Under the pieces are notes generated by a model. The model saw nothing but the letters and a program-made list of their open reading frames with translations, was not told the origin of the DNA and ran no database searches. A DNA stretch of 64,000 nt from Tubulanus polymorphus (taxonomy: Eukaryota; Nemertea; Palaeonemertea; Tubulaniformes; Tubulanidae): positions 25,202,001 to 25,266,000 of the forward strand of contig NC_134025.1 in the NCBI RefSeq assembly GCF_964204645.1. Direction: 5' to 3'. A program made the position numbers and the translations under genes. Shown here piece after piece: positions 14,218-26,200 of the stretch. Position 1 is the first letter of the stretch, and each line of letters opens with the position of its first letter.

Positions 14218-15792
14218 ATGTACAGTTCGCAGAGCAACCATCAAGAAATGAGCGATTCGAAATACACGGTCGCTGATATTTTATCGTCTATGGCCAGTGG
14301 TGTAGATCCGTCTCCTACAGCGGTAAGAGCTGCCTATCCCATCTCTTCTTTATTTCAGCGTTGTTACTTAAACATGGCGTCAGTAGTGTGCAGGCATTTG
14401 CCGCTTCTTGCTTATTGCGGTTTAGTCTTGATCACATGACCTAGAGAGATAGAGAGAATCAGACTATTGCCTGATATACAATTACTACAAGTTGGTCTAA
14501 TGTTGCATTAGAAAATAATGTATATTACATTTTAATTCCTAATAGGCTAAGCTATAATCTGGCTTTAGCCTAAAGCTAGTTTTTCTGAATTGCTTCATTT
14601 TGATTTTATTTATTTTGCAGTACACCGCTGCGAGTTACGTATCCGGAATAACGTCTCTGACGACTCCCACACTTACGCCGACAACTCTTTCGAATATTGA
14701 GCAAACATTTTTAGAGCTCCAGTCTGGTCAGAATTTACAAGATCGCCACATGCAAAGTGGGTTCGTACCACCGCATGTAGAGCCTCATGGCGTCAAACGT
14801 GAACTGAAGAAAGACGATCCAGACTGGTTCCCTTCATCAAGTACCAGTTCGACCAGTTCTACACCAGCGAAAAAGTTTAAAGGTCGAGATTTGTTGAGAG
14901 AAGAAGATATTTATACTCCCGGTTACCTTTCAACCAGTCGTCGACCGCCTAAACGTCAAAAAGATGATGATCTTCAAGGGGTAGGTTTCTTTCGAATAAG
15001 CAAATTGTTGCAAAATGTATTACATTGGATGCAAAGATTTTATGTTGCAATTCCTGTTTTAGTTGCCGGTTGAAGAGAAGGAACGCCGACTTCAGAGAAG
15101 AGAACGAAATAAACTTGCTGCTGCAAAATGCAGACAAAGAAGAGTCGACCATACTAACCAATTAGTTCAGGTAAATTATTTTTCATATGCCTAGAAAAAT
15201 TTGTTTTCGTCACTTAGATATCAAAGTTCAATAGAAAAATGCTGTTCGGACTTGAACTTTAACCAGCGTCTCAACATTGGAATGTGAATGAATTTCAACT
15301 TTGATCACCAAGAAATGCATGACATCTAAATCATTAACTAACGTTCTGTTCTATTTCTGTGTTCTACAGGAGACAGAAGCTTTGGAAAGTGAAAAATCTG
15401 ATTTGGAAAACGAAATACAAGGCCTCCAACAACAGAAAGAGCAGCTAGAATTCCTTCTGCAGGCTCACAAACCGTTGTGTAAAATCACATCGCAAACTGT
15501 TTCAGGTGTTACTATAAAACGCGAAAATGCTGATGAATCTTCTCTGTGTAGCGGTAATATAAACACCCGACCGATGTCGCTGCCTCTGCAAAAAACAAAC
15601 AATGCCGGCGATTTGGGCGTACCAATATCGACGCCATCAAATGGAATATTTTCATTCGGTTTGGACTCGATCGTCGATGGACACACCGGTTTGACACCGT
15701 TGATAACGACGTCTTGCGCCGGTCAACTTACGAAAAACTCCGAGCACATATCGTCGGATCCGTTGAATTCACCGACTTTGATTTCGCTTTAA
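14218..15792 (+). CDS. FOS: Fos-family bZIP transcription factor (c-Fos/Fra homologue)
   Basis: Nuclear DNA-binding partner of Jun in the AP-1 dimer. Four exons: 14218-14322, 14621-14980, 15063-15170, 15370-15792; the product is 331 aa. The bZIP starts in exon 3 with the Fos-type basic region (RRERNKLAAAKCRQRR) and continues in exon 4 with the zipper (LESEKSDLENEIQGL), ending at LEFLLQAHKP. The 108-nt basic-region exon and its boundaries match vertebrate fos genes. The last residues, DPLNSPTLISL, match the conserved Fos/Fra C-terminal degron-like tail (DPLxSPTLLAL). Exon 2 has a Ser/Thr-rich stretch and a KRQK basic patch. Invertebrates usually have a single fos/fra gene, so c-Fos versus Fra is not resolvable. 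The start codon follows the TATA box by about 170 bp. Confidence 0.95.
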
Positions 15793-17345
15793 TTAAAATC
15801 AGTATGAACTGCGTATTTTCGCGCGTTGAAAATACGACTAAACATCCATGATGCATTTCGTTTGATCTCGTCAGAAAACTGGTTGTCGATGTAAGAGCCT
15901 GCCGGGCCAGATGTCAAACATTCGCAAGATCTTTCTGCATTAGCCTTATATATATGAAATTGTTATTATTGAAAAAACAGACTAGTACTCGATGTGCAAT
16001 GACTGAAAAAAACACCAGCTTTTAGATGTATATTTCACAGTTATTAAAATCCTTCAACTGAAAAGTATAGTAAAATCTCAGAAAATGAAGCTGATTTAGA
16101 GAATCAATATCTATAAAATCACAGCGGGTTAGATTTCTATTGCCATCTGGGATTTTGCTTGTGCTTAGTGCTATAGTGTCTTCCAAGATGTAAAATGCTC
16201 TGATATTTCATAAGATTTTCTCTTGATTAACATGATGTATAACATAACGCCAAATGTCATTGTTTATGTGTACATAATCTGCTGAAATATGTATTAATGA
16301 TTTGAGTGAATTGGAAGTTATTTTATAATATCGCATTCAGGTAATTCGAATTTCAAATGATTTTCAATCGGTTCATCAAACCATCAAACTAGTAAAATAG
16401 CCTGCGAAATGGTATATGCAATTAATTGTGCTTTTTATATCCTCAATTTTTAACACGTCATGAATTTCATCGCGCCGTTGTAGCAATAGAATTTGATTGT
16501 CAAGTAATCAAAAAAATGGGAAAAGCAAACATGTATGATATCTAAGATCATAGATTATTAAGACTTAAAACGTCTGTGCTATGATTTTTGCCTGCACTGA
16601 TTTTGATATTTGATGAAAAAACTGTGCTTCCCTTGATTTGTACATAAAGTATATGTATAGGCAATTGTTTTATATACATACATACATATATATATTATTT
16701 GTTGAGATTTTTTCAATTTTTTTTTCGAAGTCAGTGTATTCGTTGTCTTGTTTAATCTTCTAGAAAGCCGTGTCCTGACATTCTCCCAGGACGACGAACA
16801 AATCGCAGTATATTTCCAATTTATGCTGGGCATTATAATTGGTATATATGCTGGAGACTAATTGATGTATATGTACATGTATTATTCCTTAGAACTTTGA
16901 GTGTTCATTTACAATGATCACCGCGACAAGATGTATTTTTCATAGGATATTTTATACACATTTATACTGCCATGCTCATTGGTGACATTTTTGTAGGCGT
17001 TCAATCAGAAAACACACTGAAGCATTTTGAAATACAAAAAAACAAAGAAAAAAAATTGTATCATCGCATTTTATTATTGTAATTTATTTTTGCAAGTGAA
17101 TGAACTTCTTGCCTTAGCTCATTTGCACATATCTACCGATTCGGTATGTATTTCATAAATGTATGGATATTATGCAATATAGGATTTGTAGCCTAGTGCA
17201 TATTTTTGTAATAGAACATTCTGCCATTCCAAAACATGAAGGATAAAAAATCTCATCATCTTTCTTTTTTCTTGCTTCATATTAAGGAAAAAGTTGAAAA
17301 GTTACTGTTACAGCTAGCAAAAAAATTACACGCATCGTACTGATA

Positions 17346-17501
17346 CAGTAACCGCGCCTTACTCGGATAAGGCCAACTCGGATTTTCGACCAACTCGGGA
17401 CAAAAACCAAATGATTTTTCTGACTTCTTAATGTATTTTCGATGGATAACTCGCACCAATTTTACCGGTCCCAGTTTGTCCGAGTTTGGTGAGGATTACT
17501 G
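17346..17501. mobile_element. pogo/Tigger-type MITE
   Basis: A 156-bp element flanked by TA dinucleotides (17344-17345 and 17502-17503). It has imperfect terminal inverted repeats that start CAGTAA; both arms also contain ACTCGG about 20 bp in. There is no internal coding sequence. Size, TA target duplication and CAGTAA ends fit non-autonomous Tc1/mariner-pogo elements. Confidence 0.6.
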
Positions 17502-18696
17502 TATATAATTTCGATTTGAGCCTTTGATCAAATCTTCACTTTCTTCAGGACATCGTACATCAATGTCCCCTAGACTGATATCGATTTCCAATAAAGGCTT
17601 TTCGTAACAAGGAAACTATTCTCCAATTGCAGAGTATTGGGCAACTGACTGTATGATAGCTTTTACGCCCCCATTCTTAATCAATAGAAACTGACTGATA
17701 CTTTTGCTCTCGTACTACTATTAAAAGAGGAATTATGCATTTTTCGATGGATCCATTTTTTGAATATTTACTGCCATTCCTTGTGATATGGATGAAAATA
17801 TCATGATGATGAAATACTGACTATTAAAGCATGCATTTTTTATACCGATACAAATTATTTTTGCATAAGTTTTCTACACACACTACGAGAATTATTTTTG
17901 AAATGGTATGTTCTTTGCTGTATACATATTATAACATATGGACCTATTGTCTATATTTACCCAAACCGCGTATTGTATTGAACACCCACGCTCCATTAGA
18001 TTGTACCTGTGCATAGTTAGGATTCCTGTGACGTTTCTTTAACCTTTCAAGACTTTTCCGAGAAACCCTTCAATTTCTGTGGTCTTATTTCGCAATCCCA
18101 AATTTCGATAATGTAAAGTACATCGATATAAATCACGAAATTGATTGTCAATAGCAGTTAAGATTTTCTTTTAATATCATTAGTTTAAGAATTACTTAAA
18201 ATTGATTACATTGTGATTAACTTTTTGCCAATAATTTACCTTATTGTGATTTAATGATTATGAATTAGTATATTTATTTCTTGAATAGATTTTATCGGTT
18301 ACGTTAGTTTCTGAATATTATGATAAACACGTATTTATAATGAATGTTTAAGTAATGAATATTTCCGGGTGTATAAAATCGGTAGTCTTTCTATTTATTG
18401 CATGCTTCCTACGACGCTGTTTTTTGAACTCGTATTACTTCCGCCATTACATGAAATAATGTGTGCAACGATGATTGTGTAATAATGCTGGCTCACTAGA
18501 AACCCTCCGATCTTGTGTCTGGTATCATTTTCATATATGTATTATCGTAAAAGAAAGCATCGATCGCGTTCTAGATGCTGGATGTCATTTTATGCAAGTT
18601 TATTACATTATTTTTGTACATATTGATATATATGTATATGTAACACATACATAAATCATACAGTTCATGTCATTTTAATTTAGGCATTTTTGTGAG

Positions 18697-18702
18697 AATA
18701 AA
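18697..18702 (+). terminator. candidate distal FOS polyadenylation signal
   Basis: AATAAA at the end of a long AU-rich region with no competing gene. It is a plausible distal 3' end for FOS; the signal at 17590 is a shorter alternative. Confidence 0.35.
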
Positions 18703-18720
18703 GTATTGGAAAATGTAGAA

Positions 18721-20274
18721 CGTTTTTAGTTCCAGTTGTTTCTATAGTTTGGATGGAAATTTGATAGCGGATTGAACATGAGGAGTCTCACTGAAAGTAG
18801 ACAAAATACATCAGTATTTTGCAACCCGAAACAGCACCGCACTCGGAAAGGGTTATGCGCCTATTAACTTTTTCGAAGCAAATCGCACGAATTTTCCATT
18901 AGCACAATACGTGTACACTGCTCATGGAATGAACGACATGCAATATTCAACCGATTGGACCATGTTCTACTAAATCTTGATTGTTTAAGTAAGCAAAATC
19001 CCACACCGAAATGTTTCCTAGAGTCAATAGTTGATTCAATGTTTCGACTTAATCTTAATAGTCATTTCCAGGAGCATTTCCTTGAGCTGTTAATTCATTC
19101 AACGTTTCGACTATATCCTAATAATCATCTACAGTATTCTTGAAGGTGACTTTATCAGAGTATACAGTCGAAACATTGCATAAACTTTTAACAAAGAAAC
19201 ATTTCGGACTTCATTTGCTCATGATTAGTGTGGGATTTTATACATTATCGTCACAGCAAGGACACTAGTGCTTTCTTGATTGTTAATTTCGAAAAGAACC
19301 CTGCAGCTCGAAAATCACATAACATTAGTTTACTAACGTTTTGTGCATGCATACGCATTTGTTAGAAAAAGAACTATATGAAAAAATCCCAACTTGCTAG
19401 ATATTTTTCCATAACTTACTGGTTTGACACGAACGAAGCTTTTGGCGTAAACAACGATATATATGCGCATTTCGTTTAGTTCGACTTGTTTTTGTTTTTT
19501 TCCACTACGATGTTGAAAAGGTATCAACGATAACGTTGAAATCATTATTTCAAATGCGACTCAAGCAGTTGTTTGGGTCTTGCCAACAAAAATCCCGATA
19601 TAAAATCTCTCGGAAGACCCAAAAGATCGTTATGTATTATAACTCGGTCTAGTTTTTTGATTCTCGATCTGTAAATCAACGGTTTAATTCATGATTTAAA
19701 CTATTAAAGCTCGAGGGTGATAATTATCTAGTTCCGAGTGTAGTACTGTAAGGTTGTCGTCACCAAGCGACACGATATACCAGTACAATAAGCGACGCTT
19801 CACTTCAATGATTACATACAGGTCGTTCGACAACATTCGTGACACGCTGTTTTATGTTTCTCGGGGCCCGGTTATAAATGTTTTAATTATTCGCCTGTAA
19901 TAGCCAACGCGAAGTCTTGTAAACTATACATATAACGGGAGCGTTTTGAAATGTAATGCGGCGAAGAAGGAAGCGCGTCGGAAGCAACAAGGTGATCACA
20001 GTCGTTTTAGCGCTCGAGGAGAAGCTTTCGGATTATCAGCTGAAGTTGACATAGCAACTAGTGAAGCGATAAGCGAACATTTCCGTACGTAGGCTCGCGC
20101 GATACCAGCAACAACAGGGATATATCGTTTCAATTATTCAAAAGGGATGTTTCCATACGAGTGAACAAGAAGGTTACGTCAGTTTGGCGGTTTTTTTCTG
20201 TGAACATAAGTCCGACCGCAGACGATGTATCAAAACGGAACATTCGCTCCGTGCAACAAGTATTTGGCGCGAAA
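18721..20274. other. intergenic region upstream of the CFAP97-annexin gene
   Basis: No supported exon. It contains a nested foldback sequence (18995-19239). The last few hundred bases (about 19900-20274) should hold the promoter and 5' UTR of the following gene; I see no clear TATA box. Confidence 0.5.
18995..19239. repeat. nested foldback (inverted-repeat) element
   Basis: The outer arms are 18995-19017 and two split blocks on the right (19196-19207 and 19228-19239), sharing CCGAAATGTTTC and AAAATCCCACAC in inverse orientation. The inner arms CAATGTTTCGACT (19037-19049) and its complement (19166-19178) form a second perfect 13-bp pair. A diverged direct copy, CAACGTTTCGACT, lies at 19100-19112. 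The pattern suggests a decayed foldback or MITE; no family is assigned. Confidence 0.45.
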
Positions 20275-23200
20275 ATGGCACGAACACCAATTGAAGAAAC
20301 ACACTCACAGGGTAAGAAGGACAAGTATTTTCAATATTGCGCATATTCTTTTAAGAGCTATAAATATCAGTCACGGGATTCTATATGTCGGGTACATCTG
20401 TCGAATTTTACAATTTGGTAAAAGTATTTGATGATTATTGTGACATATGTCCGGCATCCTATTTTTCTGGCCAGCTGGCCTAAAAAAAACCTTGGACATA
20501 TTTCATTTTCATTGGTACAAGCGTTGTCGTCGTCGTCGTCGTTATATAAGCTATTTTTTGTATTCGCTATGTTATAGCGAGATTGTTTCCTTCAGAAATA
20601 TTCTTCAAGCGGAAAAAGCTATATTTCTAGAAGTCGCTTTGAGCCGGTTTTTCATGCATTTACAATAGTAAAATAGGTTAAATGCTATTGAGCCGTGGGG
20701 TTATAGAGATTAAGGATAAAAATAAGCAATCTTCGGAACAAGCTATCGATGGAATTAAATATTCCCCCATTTTCCATTTCTACTTTTAATACTCATTTGT
20801 TCTTTCTTTCCTGTTTTTCTATACGATATGATCGATAATCTTTGTTTAAGATTCGCCATGTGAAAGGCTCTTTAGACATGAGTCCCCCGAAGCGATATCC
20901 ACATTTAGAAATGAGACTGAAAAAAATTCAGGTAAGACCAGCCGAATTAATACCAGCCGATCAGTACCATACCAGTAGTTACATAGAGCAGATAGTACAA
21001 TATATAAAATAATCACGTAAAGTACTACTGCCAGTAGATCATAATTTATCCAACAGATATTTCAGGCATTTGTTTAATAAGATCATTAATCGATGGTGAA
21101 TATACAAACACTGCCGTATTCAATATGGAAATATCAACATTTCATTTGACTATTGCAATCCTGTGGCATAAACCCGGCAAATAATGGTGACATTATACAT
21201 CGTAAAAACAAATATTGGAATCCAGTCACCAAACGGTATAGTCTATTATGAACAGCCCTGAGTGAATGGAGACATAATAATGTGATGAAAGAGATCCTCT
21301 CATTCGATTCACGACGTAATAAAACCACTAGTAATGAATCTGCATTTTTTTTCTCATAGATGGAAGAAGACAGACAGGCCCTAGTCGAAAAACATAACAA
21401 GCTACTTTTGCATAAATTGACAGATATAATGAGAAAACCAGCTAGAATTGATCACTGGAATGACTATCAGCAGAAAAGGTAGAAAAGCAAGAATATGATA
21501 AGTTGAGGATATTGGTGATGGGCGATCTTCCTACCCACACACTCCTCTATTCGTGGTTTCGTGGGGGTCAGTTCGTTGTCCAAATCTCTAAAAATGTTGA
21601 AGTTGAATAACAAGTACATAAGTTGTCCCTCTTTTTTGTCTATCGAAGTCAATGAACGGAATGATTGCTATATGATTAATCACATCAAACATTTTTCTTC
21701 ATTTTCCCCGTGTGGAACTAAGTTCATAATTGATAGAGTTCCTAATCAACGCGTAACGAAACGGTGAAAGCACCGATATTGTAATTAAGGACTCCTTGGT
21801 GTTATTTCTGACAACTTTTCTCGTTTTTAGACGACATTCAATTGATGTCCCGGCGTACAGGTAATACAGAATCTCATGTATATACGTATTATACATACAC
21901 GCCTTCTATACTATTGTATATATCACTTTTTTACATGTATTCACTGCCGCAAAATGTAGCAAATCAACGCTTTTTACTGTTCGACATTATTCATTAATAT
22001 TTCATTGAAAAGATTTTCGTTATCTGCAAAGCAACTAGTCTATGGGGCAATATTGTTCTTGCTTTTTCTTAATCTGCCTAGCCGCTTTCAATGAACTTAA
22101 GAATTAGTAGAAAATATATCCCTTTCCAAAAACCTTCTTACTGTAGACCCTCGTTAATACGAATCATCTGGCGGGCATCGTATTATCCAAATCTGGACTG
22201 ATATGAATATGTTAGCTGGGACATGCTGGGAATCATCGTAATAAACGAGTTTCGTTTTTAAAAGAATCGTCTTAACGAGGTGCAACTGTACAAATGTATG
22301 GAATAAATCAGCTTTTGTCACAAATAGATATATTATGAATATCAACAGAAACGCGTGTGGATAGAACTTGCATAATTGCGGAATTCCATACATAATATGG
22401 TTATTTGATATATTCTTACAGTTTAAACCAACCGGCCAGACAAAAAGCGCTCGAGAAAATTGTTTCCGAAAATCAACGACTTGCCTTTAAATTAGAAAAT
22501 GCGAAACCCATTATCAACAGGAAGGAAATGGTAGGTTTTTTCGTATATTTCAATCGACCCTTAAAAATCCGATATGATGTATGTTACTTTCAGTAGCGAT
22601 ACCGTGATGTAGCTATAGCGACGAAGCTATAAATAAGTACTGAATGTGTTTGTCCCCCTGATGTGAAGAGGTTTTTAAAGTGAATGACTTGCTATCGAAA
22701 ACATGTCAAACACCGAATTGATTAAAAATCTTTAAGCGTTGAATATGTATCGAGTTTCATTTCGTTTGCAGGAAAAATCTTTTAAAAAACATATGAAAGT
22801 GAAGAGAATGCTTGCAACAGGGGATAAAGACTTCCCTACAACTCACCAGCCAATCAGCTATCACGATTATTGTAACAGAAGGGATGGGAATTACAGCGAT
22901 AGTTGGGAGGTAAAAGAGCATTACAATCTGAAGAGTTTACTGGGGGCAAATTTACTGAATTTTTGCGCGGTGGAAATTATTTTTTTCAAAATTAACAGCA
23001 GATTTGGGGCTTGACATGAACGGTATTAAAAGCGAAATGACTCAATTTGAACATATCACGGTTATTTTTGTTTTACGGTCTATGACGGAAATTCGATCTT
23101 CCATTTTCAAGTTGGAAATTTGATACCAACTACACACAAAAAGAGGAAATTGAACGTGTGAAAGTTGTGCCAACCAGGAAACAGTCATGAATATTTATTC

Positions 23201-26200
23201 AATCCATGATTCAACCACCGACGAACTGAGCCCAGAATTGTAGTAACTGTATATCCTTGGCAACTAATGCTCGTGGGCAAAATATTGTGAAGTCTAAATA
23301 GTGGATCTATTTTCAGTCTTTGAGTGAGGATGAAGATGCTGGGAGGCAGAGAACTGATCGTTCACGTTCACCAAGCCCAGTGTCAGAATATGCAGGATCT
23401 CAAGATCTTAAAACAAAACAGGTAGCAATGACCCGTGTTTCCAGGTTTTTGGAACTTCCTGCTGCTGATTGTGCTAATTCTTTTGATCGTATTTAGGATA
23501 AGACGGGGACCAATCGAAATGCTAACGTACCGAGGTTTCCTCAAATCAAAGAAAAACCAGCGAAAGCAGTTAAGGTGAGTTTTGATCGAGGCTTAATAAA
23601 AAGCTTAGAAGATTTTTTTCGGAGCTATCGTCTGCCGAGACGCGCGCTATACTGATTTCAGAATTAATGGCGTATTAACCGTTTACAGGACGAGAAGAAA
23701 ACGCAAGCTGATTTGGATGCAAAACAGCTATTCAGAGCAGTGAAACATTTAGGTAAGTGCTAGTCGGCAAGAGCGACAAGGAAATGAAGATTGATAGGTT
23801 TATCCATGGACTCTAAAGCAAAACGTCATATTAGAGTCCATGCTTTTTCCAATAAAATGCGTCACGCCGCTGATATATATCCCTTCAACATTTCATACAA
23901 TTATCGTCTTACCCAAATGAAATGAACTGCGGTATACATAACTTTTTCGAGGTATCTATTATATATCACTTTATTATTCTATCGACAGCCGATCCCGAGG
24001 AGACATTACTGAAACACTTTGCCAAACGATCCTACATTCAACGAATGCAGATATCTGACAAGTTTGAATATTTATATGACCTGGTAAGGGAAGTGACAAT
24101 TCCGTATTGTCAAAGCAAAAATGTGTAAGCACACACATATACATTGAAAATCAACTATTGCCTAATAAAATGACACTCGACATTTGATCAATGTTTTTTT
24201 TAGGAATTAGGGGAAGAATTGAAAGAATGTTTAGGAAGTAAATATTTTGCGCTGATAGATGCTTTACTGCAAGAAAGTAACAGTAAATCACATTTGGAAA
24301 CAGCAGAAAAGCTGAATACTGCTATTGAGGTCGGTATCTAAATTCTTTTAGAGAATGATCCCTCGAATACTGATACATTTACGATCTTTGTTTCGTGGTT
24401 GTAGACTGAGAAAATTGATGAAGTCATCGGCGTTGTAATAGCAGAAGGGAAACACGATTTATTATCCTTGAAAAATGTGTATAAACGAGGTATGAAATAT
24501 TTAATTGATTTATGCGTGAGACTGTTTGTTGTTTTCTTCATTCGGAAGTTATTTTTGATGCAGAATTCAAGCACACAGTGGAAGAAGATGTGAAAGAATA
24601 TATCAAAAATGAAGATATCAGAAATCTGTTGTTAGTACTCGTTCAGGTAAAAAGTGCGCATGTAAATAGAAATATATAATATATCTTTATCACTATGATA
24701 TACAAGATCCATTTGGCGAATCCTCGTCTGAATTATATAAAATACTTGATTTGTTGATGAAGTCGTCATGCGGAACATTTTGCAGAAAGACGTAAGCAGT
24801 ACCGATCCAGATCCGATCCTTGCTGAGAAAGATGCGAAGGAATTGTATGAGGTAACTTACATATAGTTGTGGCCTGAAAATTAGTCATTCTTAACTTTAT
24901 GTATTTGTAAACATGAAACAATTTTCATACATTTTTAGGGAGATGAGGACTGTTGGTATTCGGAATCTGGCACGTTCTTGAAAGTGGTAAAATTAAGAAG
25001 CTATATGCAAATATTGTTGACCTTTGAAACGTACCAAGATGTAAGTTGGACTTAAGTTCAGTTTCAGTTAGCGGTTGATATTCGTCGATGGTGTTCAATA
25101 AAACAAAACTATGATTACGCACTTCAGTATTTTGGATTTTCTTTCGGAGTGAAGTTTCGAATTTTAACCCGTATTTGTTTGAATCTTCCAAAAAGGTTTC
25201 CGATGGACACGCGATAGCTGATACAGTGGCCGCTGAATGCTCAGAGGAGTACGCAACAGCCGTCAGCAGTTTAGGTAATACTTCTCCATGAATAGAAATA
25301 TCTGAAATATCTACATTTATGCAAATTCTTCTATTTCTGCTATTTGCATCATTTATCTGGAATGTTATTGTTTATTTACGACAGGAACCCAAATAAAGGC
25401 CAGTAACCATGGTAAAGCCGAAAACTTGTTCAAAGCGGCCAATAAACCAGATGGCGGGAAGCTTTTCATCACCTTACTTTTGCAAGCATCAGAGGTTAGC
25501 AAAATCACTGGTCGAGTACATCCATTCTTTCCAGAAATTATCTGAAACCTATGGTGGCTGATTCGGATTACGCTGATATTTTTCAAACATTAAATAAATC
25601 TGAAAACAAATTTGATAGCGATAAAACATATTGACACGAGAATAAATATTCCCGAATCAGCCACCATAGAAATTCCCATCTAAAATTTGCATTTCATTTT
25701 AGGGTGATATGCCTGCGGTAAAACAAGCGTATCGCGAGAAGTATAAAGTGGAACTGACCGATACGATAATTGCAACTTTCAAATCACAGCTCGGACGAAT
25801 TTTGATAGAAATTGTTCACAGGTCCGGAAAAACTGCAACTCACAAAAAGGTAATTATAGAAGTTTTTACTTTTTGCGGAAGATTTTATTTGATAACTTAA
25901 AATTTTTCTATTCAGCAGCAGGGTCCGAGAAGACTTGGCGGCATGACTATAAATCCACCTAAACAACAAAAACCGCTAGCAAAACCAAGACAACAGTATG
26001 CACAAAAAGATCTACACCACCCCCTAAATCAACCAGTTAAAAAGAAATCAAACGCGACAAAAGATGCTAATCGATTGGATGATACGTATGGTGAAGCGGA
26101 CACGGCTGTTAGGAGATTTGGTAAATATCGTTTATACATAAACCATGCAGTTGATATATTAATTTTACAGATACGTAGCTGATGACCGCTAATGATGTGG

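Larger units (their letters stand above)
15793..18720 (+). other. presumed long FOS 3' UTR, AU-rich with Pumilio-type motifs
   Basis: No coding potential over 2.9 kb. UGUANAUA-type Pumilio motifs occur at 16269-16276, 16639-16646, 17500-17507 and 18615-18622. AU-rich pentamers occur near 18271 (TATTTATTT) and 18390. Candidate poly(A) signals are at 17590-17595 and 18697-18702. One MITE-like element (17346-17501) sits inside. Where the transcript actually ends is not known. Confidence 0.4.
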
